Below are positions 52,780 to 62,482 of a DNA stretch of 64,000 nucleotides, piece by piece. Every line of letters starts with the position of its first letter. Positions within the stretch are counted from its first letter, which is position 1. The notes below the pieces were generated by a model. The model was not told the DNA's origin. It saw only the letters and a program-made list of their open reading frames with translations, and did no database searches. Where the stretch lies: the NCBI RefSeq assembly GCF_009831655.1, contig NZ_WRPA01000012.1, positions 109,176-173,175 of the forward strand, in the 5' to 3' direction. A program made the translations under genes and the position numbers. Origin of the DNA: Shewanella insulae. Its GTDB lineage: Bacteria; Pseudomonadota; Gammaproteobacteria; Enterobacterales; Shewanellaceae.

Positions 52780-54222
52780 TTAATCGATTGATATGACATT
52801 AAGTTGCCAGTCGGGGAGCTTTTCCTCGAGATCTGGCCTGATGCGTGACAGGTCGCCGCGAATGACAATCACAGGTGCTTGGTTAAAATAGCCTTTCGCC
52901 ATGGCCTGCAGGGCTTGGGGGGTTAACTGCTGCCAGCGTGTGAGTCTAGCTGTTAAGGAGTCGGCTCGTGCTTGCCTAGCCAACGCCTGGCTATAGGCTT
53001 CCACGCGTTGTTGTGGGTTATCAAGACGCAGGACTAACTGGCTAAACTGTGAGGTTTTCAGGGCAGCCAACTCTTTGTCTGAGGGGGGAGCATCGGCCGC
53101 TAAGGCAAGATGATCTAAGATACCGCGAATGAAGGCGCCTGTGTGCTGCAGTTGGGTGGCGCCATAGTATTTGAGGATACGTGCCATGGGGTTGTTAAAG
53201 CAACGACCGTAGATGCCATAGGTGAGTCCCCGTTGCTCCCTGAGATCGAAGTAGAGACGCCCAGAGACGCTACGGCCGAGCCAGCGGCTGAGGGCGTCAC
53301 AGGCAAATGCCGAGGCTTCTTGATCATCTTGTCCTAGCGGCAGGTGATAGCCGATCCGCACCTGAGTCTGTACCGTGCCCGGTGCATCGATGACAAACAC
53401 TTGCTTGCCATAAGGCCTAAAGGTATCGACGAATGTCTCTGTCTGCCTCTGTTGCTCGCCCAATTGACTCAGGCTAATGGCAAGTCGTTCCCTTAAGCTG
53501 TCATCCACTTGGGGGGCTCCCTCCAGCATTAGATGCCATTGGCTCTGGGCCTTGGTTTGTGCGAGTAGGGAGAGTAGCTGAGGTTCATCCAGACTTTGCT
53601 GCAGGGCCCTGTTATTCAAGGCGTTAGTATAGGGATGCTCGCCGCCGAGGATCTTCTTGGCCCAGACCTCTTCTATCTCGCTGCCGTTAAAGGCTCGAAT
53701 GTGCTTATCCAGGGCGAGCTGGCGCCTAAGCCTTGGCAGATCCAGCTCGCCATAGGCATCGGACGACCAGCTTTGAGCCAAGATATCGACAGCCGGCGCC
53801 AGTTTTGATGCCGGGCATTTGAGGCTTAGTCGTAGGCCATGAATGCTAGGGTGTACGGTCAGCCCCTCTAGACAGGGCAGGTCGTGGTGATTGGCCAGTT
53901 TGACACTAAGCTGTTCGAAAGCCGTGTGCAGAATATCGAGGTTTTCATAGGGGGCATATGGACTCACGGCCAGCAGGTGTATGCCCACCAATTGCGAGGG
54001 CGTGCCGGGGAGTCGATGCAGGCTCACATGGTCTGACAGCAAGATAACCTCCGGTGACGCCATAGGCCTAAAATCGCGTCTTGCCAGCGCAGGTGCATTG
54101 GTGGGGGCGGTGAAGCTCGGCACCTTTGGGGCTTGCACCTGTGTAAAGGTCAGCCGGGTCTGCTGACAGCCGCCGCTCCAGAGGCTGCAGATGAGGATCA
54201 AGAGTAAGCTTATGGGTCTCAT
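52780..54222 (-). CDS. M16-family peptidase-like lipoprotein without zinc ligands
   Basis: This 480-residue protein has a lipoprotein signal (LLLILICSLWSGGC) and the M16 fold, but no HxxEH in its N-terminal half. It keeps the C-terminal-type Arg/Tyr region (YFDLREQRGLTYGIYGR). It should be the inactive partner of the active M16 protein encoded just upstream, as in heterodimeric bacterial M16 pairs. ATG 54222 is coupled to the upstream stop (ATGA) and follows a GGAGGAGAAGG ribosome site. Confidence 0.82.
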   Translation of the reverse strand: MRPISLLLILICSLWSGGCQQTRLTFTQVQAPKVPSFTAPTNAPALARRDFRPMASPEVILLSDHVSLHRLPGTPSQLVGIHLLAVSPYAPYENLDILHTAFEQLSVKLANHHDLPCLEGLTVHPSIHGLRLSLKCPASKLAPAVDILAQSWSSDAYGELDLPRLRRQLALDKHIRAFNGSEIEEVWAKKILGGEHPYTNALNNRALQQSLDEPQLLSLLAQTKAQSQWHLMLEGAPQVDDSLRERLAISLSQLGEQQRQTETFVDTFRPYGKQVFVIDAPGTVQTQVRIGYHLPLGQDDQEASAFACDALSRWLGRSVSGRLYFDLREQRGLTYGIYGRCFNNPMARILKYYGATQLQHTGAFIRGILDHLALAADAPPSDKELAALKTSQFSQLVLRLDNPQQRVEAYSQALARQARADSLTARLTRWQQLTPQALQAMAKGYFNQAPVIVIRGDLSRIRPDLEEKLPDWQLNVISID

Positions 54223-55646
54223 AGCACCTTCTCCTCCAGTGAGTCGGACAGGCCTTCGGGCAGCCACTCTAATATCGCCTTGCCCCAACGTATGTACCAG
54301 GGAGGCAGCAGGTCGAGACGAACATAGCCCGGACTCAGATACTGCCGGGTAACCCTTTTGATATCGGCCTGGGTCACGGCGTCAATTCGCTCCCAGGGGG
54401 CAGATAGGGGATGAGTCCTATCCCTCTGTTGGCTGGTGCCGAGTAGATTGGCCAGACTGACGTTGTTGTCCAGTTTTCTCAGGTGGGCGAGCAACCAACG
54501 ACGTTTGAGTTGATCGAGTTCGCGAGGCGTCACCCCTTGGTTGGCCAGCAGTTCGACCATGTCTGTGATGCGCTCGCTGAGATCGTCGAGGGAAATCTTG
54601 GCTCTGGGCACCAGGATGAGATTCATCACCCCTAGATGTTCCATGGAGAGGGGGATAGAGTAATGCAGCAGGGTTTCAGGCGTCTTGAGGTTGTATCGTT
54701 CCAGCATGCTGGTGCGGTTTTGTAGCAGATAGTCTTCGACCAGCGTTAGGGCGGCGGCGTCTGGATGCAATGCGCCCACTGTGTGCCAGGCGAGTAAGAT
54801 TCCGGGCCAGGGGCCGCGGCTGTCGACTATCTCGCCTCGAATCGGGCGACGCTCGACCTCTAGCGGTGTAAAGCGTGCCTGGGGATGGCTGGGGTTCTGC
54901 CAGGCGCCGAAGTATTTGTCGACCCAGTTATAGGTCTCTAGCGGCAAGTCGCCGACGATGGCCAGTTGCATGGCGTCGGGACGGTAAAAGTCATGGTGAA
55001 AACGACTCAGGCTGGCGGGCGTGGCCGCCGAGATATCGTCAACTGAGCCGATCACCGCATGGTCATAGGGGCTATCCTTTACCTGATTGAGCAGAAACGC
55101 CATGGCCGGACGAATATAGGGCTGATTGTCTATGGTGGTGGCCATCTCCTCCAGTACGGTCTGCTGCTGATTGCGCACCGTCTCCTCACTGAGTCTGGGT
55201 CGGATGAAGCGATCCGATTCGAGCCAGAGGGCCAGCTCTAATGCCTGGCTGGGAAGGTTGACGTAGTAATTGGTGGAATCGAAGAAGGTGCTGGCGTTGA
55301 AATAGCCGCTATGGGCGCTCATGGTCTGACTATAGCTGTCACCCGGTGCGTTTTCGCTACCCTTGAACAGCATATGTTCGAACAGGTGGGCGTAGCCAGA
55401 TTCACCCTCTAGCTCGTTGCGCGAGCCAACCGCAAACTGGCTAGAGAGGGCGACGCTCTGTTTATTGGGCAGGGGTAATAGAAAGATGTTCAGGCCGTTA
55501 TCCAGCTCATGTCGGCTAATTTGCTGCTCTAGCTGATAGAGGGGCGCGGCCAATGTCTCTAGGCTCGGCTCATCGGCCGAGGCATTCAAGCCCAGTAGGC
55601 CGAGCAGAGGGACGAGCAGGAAATTGTGGCGTAGTGGACTTGGCAT
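54219..55646 (-). CDS. M16-family zinc peptidase, exported
   Basis: This 475-residue protein has a signal peptide (LVPLLGLLGLNASA) and the inverted zinc motif HLFEH (residues 87-91), with the third ligand in the TVLEEM stretch near 166, the usual M16 spacing. It should be an active periplasmic metallopeptidase that cuts small peptides or unfolded proteins. It is followed at once by the zinc-less partner, and the two overlap by 4 bp. Confidence 0.86.
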   Translation of the reverse strand: MPSPLRHNFLLVPLLGLLGLNASADEPSLETLAAPLYQLEQQISRHELDNGLNIFLLPLPNKQSVALSSQFAVGSRNELEGESGYAHLFEHMLFKGSENAPGDSYSQTMSAHSGYFNASTFFDSTNYYVNLPSQALELALWLESDRFIRPRLSEETVRNQQQTVLEEMATTIDNQPYIRPAMAFLLNQVKDSPYDHAVIGSVDDISAATPASLSRFHHDFYRPDAMQLAIVGDLPLETYNWVDKYFGAWQNPSHPQARFTPLEVERRPIRGEIVDSRGPWPGILLAWHTVGALHPDAAALTLVEDYLLQNRTSMLERYNLKTPETLLHYSIPLSMEHLGVMNLILVPRAKISLDDLSERITDMVELLANQGVTPRELDQLKRRWLLAHLRKLDNNVSLANLLGTSQQRDRTHPLSAPWERIDAVTQADIKRVTRQYLSPGYVRLDLLPPWYIRWGKAILEWLPEGLSDSLEEKVL

Positions 55647-55670
55647 CTTATTGTATTTTCTGAAATTGGC

Positions 55671-57206
55671 TTATTTTAATCCTATCCGTTTTGCCAGGCG
55701 GTGTAAATTACCCGAATCGACCTCGAGATCCCTGGCGGTGGCCGCCCAGTTATTATCGTGTCGAGTGAGGGTCTGGCGTATATAGTCTGCCTGAAAGGCT
55801 TCGGTGGCCTGTTTCAGATTACCGCTGAATTGCGGTGCCACGGCTTTACTGCTGCTTTGAATGGCTCGCGGCGCCGAGTTGGCAAACTCGAAATGTTCTG
55901 GATTGATGAGGCCGTTGTTGCCGGACGACTGCGCCCTGGCAAGAATGGCCGCACGGTAGATGCTGTGCTCCAGCTCCCTGACGTTGCCGGGCCATTGGTA
56001 GCCCTCTAACATGGCCAGGCTGGTGGGGCTGAGCCTCAGGGTCTGTAGCCCAAGTTGCTGACGGCAGCGCTCGACGAAGAAGCCGCTCAGCAGGGTGATA
56101 TCCTGCTCCCGCTCTCTCAGCGGCGGTGCGACCAGGGGGAAGACACTGAGTCTGTGGTAGAGGTCGGCGCGAAAACGTCCTGCCAGCACCTCGTTTTTCA
56201 AATTCTTGTTGGTGGCGGCGATGATTCGAACGTCCACCTTGAGGCTGCGATCGTCACCGACTCTTTGCAGATCCCCATATTGCAATACCCTGAGCAGTTT
56301 GGCCTGTAATGTCAGTGGCAGTTCGCCGATCTCGTCGAGAAACAGCGAGCCTTTGTCGGCCATCTCGAACTTACCGCTACGGTTGCTGACGGCGCCGGTA
56401 AAGGCCCCTTTGACATGGCCAAATAGCTCACTCTCGGCCACAGATTCTGGCAGGGCGGCACAGTTGAGGTAGACCAGGGGCTCAGCGGCACGCATGGAGC
56501 CCTGGTGGATCTCGTGGGCGATCAGTTCTTTACCCGTGCCCGTTTCGCCCATGATAAGCACGTTGAGATCTGTCGGCGCCACCACGGCGATCTCCTGCTT
56601 GAGGTTGTTCATCACCTGGGACTGACCGATGATCTCCTTGGTGCCTTCCTTATTCTGGGTCGTGCCGTCGTCCTTGTCCCACTGGGCCTGCAGCGCCTGT
56701 TTCTCCAGCTTGTCGATCAGCAGGGCGTTGTTGAGAGACGCCGAGGCGATGGCGCTGATCCCCCTGAGCTGTTCATTGGTGAAGGACTTAAATTGATCCG
56801 GATCGAAGCCATCTATGGTCACGGCGCCGATTAGGCTGCCGTCGGCCAGCAGGGGCAGGCCGATACAGGCGTGTACCGTGAGGTTATCCCCCTGATTGGG
56901 GATCAGGCCGTCGTAGGGATCGGGTAGATCGCTGTCGGCGGGAAAGCGCACCACGTCACCGGCGCGGGCGATCGCCTCTAGCCTGGGGTGTTCATGAAGG
57001 ACGAAGCGGCGGCCCAATACATCTGGGCTCAGGCCGTTGATCGCCAGAGGAGTGAACTGCTGCCCCTTAAACTCCAACAGCGCGGCGGCGTCGCACTGCA
57101 TACTTTCCCTGATGGTGTCGAGCAGGCGCGAGAACCTGTCATGATTGGATAATCCCGAGGTGATATCTAACGCCATCCGCGTTAGTTGGGTTTGACTTAG
57201 TGCCAT
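55671..57206 (-). CDS. norR: NorR, nitric-oxide-responsive sigma-54 activator
   Basis: NorR senses nitric oxide through a mononuclear iron in its GAF domain and activates NO-reductase genes. The 511-residue protein has an N-terminal GAF domain (about 20-170), an AAA+ domain with Walker [14 protein letters not shown] and the sigma-54 contact loop GAFTGA, and a Fis-type helix-turn-helix ([25 protein letters not shown]). I chose ATG 57206 because GGAGA lies 7 bp upstream. It is encoded next to norB on the same strand. Two weak GT-N7-AC elements lie upstream, so it may be autoregulated. Confidence 0.9.
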   Translation of the reverse strand: MALSQTQLTRMALDITSGLSNHDRFSRLLDTIRESMQCDAAALLEFKGQQFTPLAINGLSPDVLGRRFVLHEHPRLEAIARAGDVVRFPADSDLPDPYDGLIPNQGDNLTVHACIGLPLLADGSLIGAVTIDGFDPDQFKSFTNEQLRGISAIASASLNNALLIDKLEKQALQAQWDKDDGTTQNKEGTKEIIGQSQVMNNLKQEIAVVAPTDLNVLIMGETGTGKELIAHEIHQGSMRAAEPLVYLNCAALPESVAESELFGHVKGAFTGAVSNRSGKFEMADKGSLFLDEIGELPLTLQAKLLRVLQYGDLQRVGDDRSLKVDVRIIAATNKNLKNEVLAGRFRADLYHRLSVFPLVAPPLREREQDITLLSGFFVERCRQQLGLQTLRLSPTSLAMLEGYQWPGNVRELEHSIYRAAILARAQSSGNNGLINPEHFEFANSAPRAIQSSSKAVAPQFSGNLKQATEAFQADYIRQTLTRHDNNWAATARDLEVDSGNLHRLAKRIGLK

Positions 57207-57287
57207 GGGGTCTCCGAAATGTAGCACCTATGCCAGGCTGTATCCTTCTGTACTGGCATGCTGCGGTGGTATTAGATCTTAGTATAT

Positions 57288-57298
57288 GTCAATTTAAC
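57288..57298. promoter_or_regulatory. Weak NorR-like element upstream of norR
   Basis: GTCAATTTAAC fits GT-N7-AC, the core of the NorR site. A second match, GTCATTTTTAC, lies at 57312-57322, 24 bp away. The outer palindrome is poor, so this is tentative. Confidence 0.3.
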
Positions 57299-57336
57299 AC
57301 TAATGTTTATTGTCATTTTTACACTTTCTTTGAGGG

Positions 57337-57362
57337 TAAAAAGGGGTCGCTATGACCCCTTT
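57337..57362 (-). terminator. Terminator after norB
   Basis: AAAGGGGTC-GCTAT-GACCCCTTT forms a 9-bp stem, with a T-run on the minus strand after it. It lies just past the norB stop and upstream of norR. Confidence 0.85.
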
Positions 57363-57380
57363 GTTGAGTGATGTCAGGCC

Positions 57381-59672
57381 TTATGCGTTAGCCGACAGTG
57401 TGGAATCGGCAACGGGCCCAGTACCCTTGGCACCGATGGCTTTCTTGATGATGTCGAACAGGAAGGCGCCTAGGAACAGACCACCTGCACCGAAGATGAC
57501 GTCACCAGGGACACGCATCCATACCAGTGTCTCAACCAATGGGCTGTGGATCACCTCAGGTGAACGGGCGAACCAGTAGCCATTTTCGATGACGGCGAAG
57601 AACTGAGTCAGACCGACAGGTAGCAGTGACATGAAGACCATGGCTGCCAGACCTATGTTCAGGCTCCAGAAGGCACCCTTAAGCAGCTTGTCGCTCCATT
57701 GGATCTGACCGGTGAGACCACGCAGACAGAAGAGCATCAGACCAACACCCAGCATGCCGTATACACCCATGAAGGCAGCGTGGCCGTGGGTCGCAGTAGT
57801 GTTAAGACCCTGGATGAAGTATAGCGAGATTGGTGGGTTGATCAGGAAGCCCAGTACGCCGGCACCCACTAAGTTCCAGAAGGCGGTTGCGACGAAGAAC
57901 ATGATGGCCCACTTGTAGCGAATCATCCAAGGGCTGGCGTTACGCATACGGTAGCTCTCGATAGCTTCGAAGCCAATCAGTGCTAGCGGTACCACTTCCA
58001 GTGCAGAGAAGATGGCGCCCCAGGCGATCACACCCGTTGGTGTACCAGTGAAGTAGAGGTGGTGCAGGGTACCGATAAGGCCACCGGTGAGGAAGATAAC
58101 CGTGGCGAACAGTACGGCGCCGTTGGCGCTACGAGCACGGATCAGGCCTAGACGTACCAGCATCAGGGCGATAACCGAGGTCGCGAAGGTCTCGAAGAAG
58201 CCTTCTACCCATAGGTGAACTACCCACCAGCGCCAGTACTCGGCGATAGCCAGGTTGGTGTGCTTGCCCATGAAGAGACCGGCACCATAGAAGAGGCCGA
58301 TGGCGACACAAGAGGCGTACAGTACCCAGATAACAGGGCGCATCTCACCTTGCACCTTAAGGGCTGGGCGGATGGCGGCGGTGACCAGGGTTAGCCAGAT
58401 TAATAGACCAGCGAGTAGCAGTACCTGCCAGACGCGGCCGAGATCGATATATTCGTATCCTTGATGACCGAAGAGGAAGTTGGTATCCAGGTCGAAGTAT
58501 TGTTGTACACCGATCCATTCACCGGCCATTGAGCCCAGTACTACGATTACCAGGGCAACCCAGAGGACGTTGACGCCAAGGCGTTGGAACTTAGGCTCGT
58601 AACCCGATAGCGCAGGTGCGATATAGAGGCCGGTGCCAAGCCAGGCGGTGGCGATCCAGAATACTGCTAGCTGGGTGTGCCAGGTACGTGTTACTGAGTA
58701 AGGCAGGATCTCGGATAACGGAATACCGTAGAAGTTTTGGCCTTCTACCGCGTAGTGAGCCGTTATGCCCCCCAGGAGGACCTGTAGCAGGAAGAGACCG
58801 ACCGCAGTAACGAAGTATTTACCCACGGCTTTCTGTGAGGCCGTTGGCTTCTTGAGGAACAGGGGATCTTCCTTGGCGGGTGTTGGCAGCTCTTCATGCT
58901 TGCCAGCCGCATGATGCCAAACCAGAGCGCCGACACCTGCGATCAGGGTCACGATACTCAGGATAGACCAGACGATGTTGTCAGAGGTTGGGGTGTTACC
59001 CAGCTGAGGGTCGAATGGCCAATTGTTTGTGTAGGTGTACTCTTGACCTTCACGTTCGGTGATGGCGGCCCAGGCACCCCAGAATAGGAAGGCGTTTAGC
59101 TGTTGACGACGCTCTAGGTCGGGTACAGTGCCTTCTTTCATCGCGTATTGTTCACGCAGAGTAGCAAGCTTAGGATCGTCACCGAAGAGAGACAGATAGT
59201 GATCCGAAACCTCTTCAATCGCCTTGACGCGGGTGTCAGACAGGCTGATGTGAATCTCACCATTGGCCGAGGTGGTCAGGCTGTTGTGGCGAAGATCGTC
59301 ACGCAGAGACTGTTCGAGCCCGGCTTTCTTGATAGAGTCCAGTTCGTTAAAGCTTCTGCCATATTGCGCCTTGGCGGTGATATCTAACCAGGCCTGAGCC
59401 TCACGGTGTAGCCAGTCTGCGGTCCAGTCTGGGGCAACGTAGGAGCCGTGACCCCAGATAGAGCCCAGCTGGTGTCCGCCCATAGAGCGCCAAACCAGTT
59501 GACCGCGTTCGATATCATTTTGAGTGAACAGGGGCTGACCCTGAACATCGGTAAAGGCAGTGGGAATCGGAGGTTTCTCGCGATAGATGTCACTGCCTAT
59601 GCTTAGCAGGACAGAGAAGGAAGCGATAAGTACTATCAAGAGTGCTATCGCCGTTAGCCGTTGTTTATTCAT
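57381..59672 (-). CDS. norB: NorB, quinol-dependent nitric oxide reductase
   Basis: This 763-residue inner-membrane protein is the single-subunit qNOR type. It has an N-terminal helix, a periplasmic domain (about 40-220) that replaces NorC, and a C-terminal NorB core of about 12 helices with His ligands in the HAAFMGVYGMLGVGL and WVVHLWVEGFFE helices. It reduces two NO to N2O with electrons from quinol and removes NO as a toxin or in denitrification. It is preceded by three NorR-type sites and a sigma-54 promoter, so NorR should drive it. Confidence 0.93.
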   Translation of the reverse strand: MNKQRLTAIALLIVLIASFSVLLSIGSDIYREKPPIPTAFTDVQGQPLFTQNDIERGQLVWRSMGGHQLGSIWGHGSYVAPDWTADWLHREAQAWLDITAKAQYGRSFNELDSIKKAGLEQSLRDDLRHNSLTTSANGEIHISLSDTRVKAIEEVSDHYLSLFGDDPKLATLREQYAMKEGTVPDLERRQQLNAFLFWGAWAAITEREGQEYTYTNNWPFDPQLGNTPTSDNIVWSILSIVTLIAGVGALVWHHAAGKHEELPTPAKEDPLFLKKPTASQKAVGKYFVTAVGLFLLQVLLGGITAHYAVEGQNFYGIPLSEILPYSVTRTWHTQLAVFWIATAWLGTGLYIAPALSGYEPKFQRLGVNVLWVALVIVVLGSMAGEWIGVQQYFDLDTNFLFGHQGYEYIDLGRVWQVLLLAGLLIWLTLVTAAIRPALKVQGEMRPVIWVLYASCVAIGLFYGAGLFMGKHTNLAIAEYWRWWVVHLWVEGFFETFATSVIALMLVRLGLIRARSANGAVLFATVIFLTGGLIGTLHHLYFTGTPTGVIAWGAIFSALEVVPLALIGFEAIESYRMRNASPWMIRYKWAIMFFVATAFWNLVGAGVLGFLINPPISLYFIQGLNTTATHGHAAFMGVYGMLGVGLMLFCLRGLTGQIQWSDKLLKGAFWSLNIGLAAMVFMSLLPVGLTQFFAVIENGYWFARSPEVIHSPLVETLVWMRVPGDVIFGAGGLFLGAFLFDIIKKAIGAKGTGPVADSTLSANA

Positions 59673-59718
59673 AGAGCCTCTCAGCGCAATATATTGTAGG
59701 TGTGGAGTACCCTGATAT

Positions 59719-59735
59719 AGCAGCTAACGTGCCAA
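59719..59735 (-). promoter_or_regulatory. Sigma-54 promoter of norB
   Basis: On the minus strand TTGGCACGTTAGCTGCT has GG at -24 and GC at -12 with exactly 10 bases between, and matches the sigma-54 consensus TGGCACG-N4-TTGCT at all but one key base. It lies 47 bp upstream of the norB start. Confidence 0.75.
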
Positions 59736-59790
59736 CTATTTAAGTGGTTGATTATAATGGGTTAACCGTATGTTGGTGTCTTATTAAATT

Positions 59791-59801
59791 GTCATAATGA
59801 C
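59791..59801. promoter_or_regulatory. NorR-like site 1 upstream of norB
   Basis: GTCATAATGAC fits GT-N7-AC with a good GTCA/TGAC palindrome, the NorR enhancer pattern. It is nearest to the promoter of the three sites. Confidence 0.65.
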
Positions 59802-59815
59802 ACTTGCATCAAAGT

Positions 59816-59826
59816 GTATAAATGAC
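59816..59826. promoter_or_regulatory. NorR-like site 2 upstream of norB
   Basis: GTATAAATGAC fits GT-N7-AC with a TGAC half-site. It lies 25 bp beyond site 1. Confidence 0.55.
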
Positions 59827-59833
59827 ATAGCGT

Positions 59834-59844
59834 GTCAAAAAGAC
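59834..59844. promoter_or_regulatory. NorR-like site 3 upstream of norB
   Basis: GTCAAAAAGAC fits GT-N7-AC and sits in a larger palindrome (TGTC...GACA). It lies 18 bp beyond site 2. Three sites in a row is the arrangement known for NorR-controlled enhancers. Confidence 0.6.
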
Positions 59845-59905
59845 AGTGTGTGTTTTGTCTGTGTCGATTTGATACTTTTTGGTTGGGTGGGATGATCTAT
59901 GTTGA

Positions 59906-59934
59906 CCAAAAAGCCAACCTCAATGGCTGGCTTT
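59906..59934 (-). terminator. Terminator after the acyltransferase gene
   Basis: On the minus strand AAAGCCAGCC-ATTGA-GGTTGGCTTT forms a 10-bp stem with one G-T pair, followed by TTTGG. It lies about 85 bp past the stop at 60020. Confidence 0.65.
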
Positions 59935-60019
59935 ATTTGGCGATTCCGTTAGGGATATAGGTAGAGCCTTCAGCGGTAATGCCTAAGCCTATATTGGCGA
60001 GACGAAAGTCTACAGCCAT

Positions 60020-60946
60020 CTAGCGATAGAGGGACGGGTCATCCTTATTGGGGCGTGTCTTAAAGCGTCTGTGCAGCCACATATATTGCGCCGGGCTGCG
60101 GTTGATGATCGACTCTATGATGCGATTGCCCCGCTTGGCATCTTCCAGCTCATTTTCGCCGGGGAAATCCTCCAGCGGCGGCTGGATCTCTATGGTGTAG
60201 CCCTTATCGTCTTGGTTACGCACGACCACGAAAGGCAGCACCTTGGCCTTGCCCAGCTTGGCGAGGGTGGTGGCACCTGTGATGGTGGCGGCCTCTGGCA
60301 CGGCGAAGAAGGGGATGAAGACGGCGCTGGAGCGGCCAAAATCCTGATCCGCCGTATACCAGATCACATCGGGATTACGCAGGCTGCGCACCATCTGCCT
60401 GAGGTCCCGCTTAGGCACAAGTCCCTTGTTGGAACGAAGACGTCCCTTCACCTGAAGGTATTCCATCAGCGGATTGTTATGGGGGCGGTAGACGCCTATG
60501 CCAGGTTGAAATTGACCGAAGATGCGTGCCCCCATCTCCAACGGCAGGCAGTGCACCGCGAAGAGGATCACCCCCTGACCGGCGGCCAGGGTCTGTTCCA
60601 CGTGTTCCTGTCCCTTGATGGTCATGTGGTGCTGAATGCGCGCGTCGCTCCACCACCAAGCGTTGGCGATATCGAAGATCGCCTTACCCGTCTCTTCGAA
60701 GTTGCGGGTCAGTAAGGCCTGCTGCTCGGCTGGGCTCATCTCGGGGAAACAGAGCTCTATGTTGCGTTTGGCTGTGTTCACGCGGCTGCCGGCGATCGCC
60801 ATGGCTAAGCGGCCTATGCCTTGCCCCAGTTTCATCTGGGCCTTGAGGGGCAGCAGCTGGGTCAGGCGCATGAGGCCGACGCCTAACCAGATGAGCCAGT
60901 ACTTGGGATGGAAAAATTGAGCGGAGAATTGAGCGTTTTCGACCAC
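60020..60946 (-). CDS. lpxL: LpxL/HtrB-type lipid A acyltransferase
   Basis: This 308-residue protein has one N-terminal membrane helix (about 14-34) and the lysophospholipid-acyltransferase fold. The catalytic pair is HCLPLE (HX4E, near residue 132), followed by GVYRPHNNPLMEY and the DQDFGRSSAVFIPFFAV region, as in LpxL/LpxP. It adds a secondary acyl chain to lipid A on the inner membrane. The start is a GTG with AGGG 6 bp upstream. It diverges from hldE, so two LPS-core and lipid A genes share a promoter region. Whether it is LpxL or LpxP cannot be decided here. Confidence 0.88.
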   Translation of the reverse strand: MVENAQFSAQFFHPKYWLIWLGVGLMRLTQLLPLKAQMKLGQGIGRLAMAIAGSRVNTAKRNIELCFPEMSPAEQQALLTRNFEETGKAIFDIANAWWWSDARIQHHMTIKGQEHVEQTLAAGQGVILFAVHCLPLEMGARIFGQFQPGIGVYRPHNNPLMEYLQVKGRLRSNKGLVPKRDLRQMVRSLRNPDVIWYTADQDFGRSSAVFIPFFAVPEAATITGATTLAKLGKAKVLPFVVVRNQDDKGYTIEIQPPLEDFPGENELEDAKRGNRIIESIINRSPAQYMWLHRRFKTRPNKDDPSLYR

Positions 60947-61011
60947 GGTTGACCCTAAGGGAATGACAAAAATTACTGCTTATTCTAACTCAATTTGTTG
61001 GGAAAATTAGG

Positions 61012-61017
61012 TATAAT
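61012..61017 (+). promoter_or_regulatory. Probable -10 element of hldE
   Basis: TATAAT lies 34 bp upstream of the hldE start in an AT-rich divergent region. No good -35 hexamer is seen at 17 bp spacing, so the assignment is tentative. Confidence 0.35.
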
Positions 61018-61051
61018 CAGGGATTAATTTTCGCAAAAAGATAAGTGCCAT

Positions 61052-62482
61052 ATGAAGATTTCTCTGCCAGCTTTCGAAAAAGCAAACGTTCTGGTCGTCG
61101 GTGATGTGATGTTAGACAGATACTGGAGCGGCCCAACGGGACGCATTTCGCCCGAGGCGCCAGTGCCCGTGGTACGAGTGAATCAAATCGAAGACAGACC
61201 CGGCGGGGCGGCAAACGTTGCCTTGAATATCGCCAGCTTAGGTGGCCAGGTGAGCTTGGCGGGCATAGTGGGTGAGGATGAGAACGCCACCGCTTTGACT
61301 CAGGGCATTGAGGCACTTGGCGTCATGCCCAAGTGGCACACTGTGGCCGAGCTTCCCACCATCACTAAGCTCAGGGTGATGTCTCGCAATCAGCAGCTGA
61401 TTCGCCTCGACTTCGAGGAGGCCTATCCGGCCGAGCAGAGTCAGGCACTGCTGGCGAGTGCAGAGAAAGAGCTGGATAAGGTGGCCGTGGTGGTGTTGTC
61501 TGACTACGCCAAGGGGGCCATCGATAAGCCAGAGGCCTTTATCGCCAAGGCTAAGGCCAAGGGAGTCAAGGTGCTGGTGGATCCTAAGGGCAGTGACTTC
61601 TCCCGTTATCGCGGCGCCAGCCTGCTAACGCCTAACATGAGCGAGTTTGAGCAGGTGGTTGGCAAGGTTGAAGATGAGGCGGATCTGGTGGCAAAGGCTA
61701 AGCGACTGCTTGCCGAGTATGATTTTGAGGCCCTGCTGGTTACGCGCTCCGAGAAGGGGATGACGCTGATCACAGTCGATGCTCCCGAGCTGCATATACC
61801 GACCGTTGCCCGCGAGGTCTATGATGTTACCGGCGCCGGTGACACAGTGATCTCGACCCTGGCCACTTCTCTGGCGGTGGGCTGTGACCTGCCGGTGGCC
61901 TGTGCCCTGGCCAACACGGCCGCGGGTATCGTGGTGGGTAAGCTGGGTACCTCTACCGTGAGTCGCATCGAGTTGATCGCGGCGTTGAACCTGAGCCATG
62001 GCGAGAGTGGCTATGGGGTCGTCAGCGAAGATCAATTGGCCTATGCCCTGGAGCAGGCCAAGCTGAAGGGCGAGCGCGTGGTGATGACCAATGGTTGTTT
62101 CGATATTCTCCATGCCGGCCATGTGAGTTATCTGCAGCAGGCTAAGGCTCTCGGTGACAGGCTTATCGTGGCGGTTAACGATGATGAGTCGGTGAAGCGT
62201 CTCAAGGGCGACGGCCGTCCGGTCAACAAGCTGGATCGCCGCATGGCGGTGTTGGCTGGGCTTGCCTCGGTCGATTGGGTGGTGCCTTTCAGCGAAGACA
62301 CGCCACAGCGCATCATCTCAAGGCTGTTGCCAAGCAAGTTGGTGAAAGGTGGGGACTATAATGTCGAGGATATCGCCGGTGGCAAGGAGGTGATTGCCGC
62401 CGGAGGCAGCGTCGAGGTGCTGGGCTTCGAAGATGGCGTCTCTACCACGGCCATCATCGAAAACATCATGGCCAAGCAGTGA
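61052..62482 (+). CDS. hldE: HldE, heptose-7-phosphate kinase / heptose-1-phosphate adenylyltransferase
   Basis: HldE makes ADP-heptose for the inner LPS core in two steps. The 476-residue cytoplasmic protein has an N-terminal ribokinase-type domain (about 1-320, with [32 protein letters not shown] and the catalytic [11 protein letters not shown]) and a C-terminal nucleotidyltransferase domain (about 345-476, with [16 protein letters not shown]). Full family length. Its stop overlaps the next gene by 4 bp (GTGA), so that gene is translationally coupled to it. Confidence 0.95.
   Translation: MKISLPAFEKANVLVVGDVMLDRYWSGPTGRISPEAPVPVVRVNQIEDRPGGAANVALNIASLGGQVSLAGIVGEDENATALTQGIEALGVMPKWHTVAELPTITKLRVMSRNQQLIRLDFEEAYPAEQSQALLASAEKELDKVAVVVLSDYAKGAIDKPEAFIAKAKAKGVKVLVDPKGSDFSRYRGASLLTPNMSEFEQVVGKVEDEADLVAKAKRLLAEYDFEALLVTRSEKGMTLITVDAPELHIPTVAREVYDVTGAGDTVISTLATSLAVGCDLPVACALANTAAGIVVGKLGTSTVSRIELIAALNLSHGESGYGVVSEDQLAYALEQAKLKGERVVMTNGCFDILHAGHVSYLQQAKALGDRLIVAVNDDESVKRLKGDGRPVNKLDRRMAVLAGLASVDWVVPFSEDTPQRIISRLLPSKLVKGGDYNVEDIAGGKEVIAAGGSVEVLGFEDGVSTTAIIENIMAKQ

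Larger units (their letters stand above)
59673..60019. other. Regulatory region between norB and lpxL-like gene
   Basis: These 347 bases have no gene. They contain the norB promoter (sigma-54 type, 59719-59735), three NorR-like sites (59791-59844) and the terminator of the acyltransferase gene (59906-59934). Bases 59940-60019 show no feature I can name. Confidence 0.6.
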
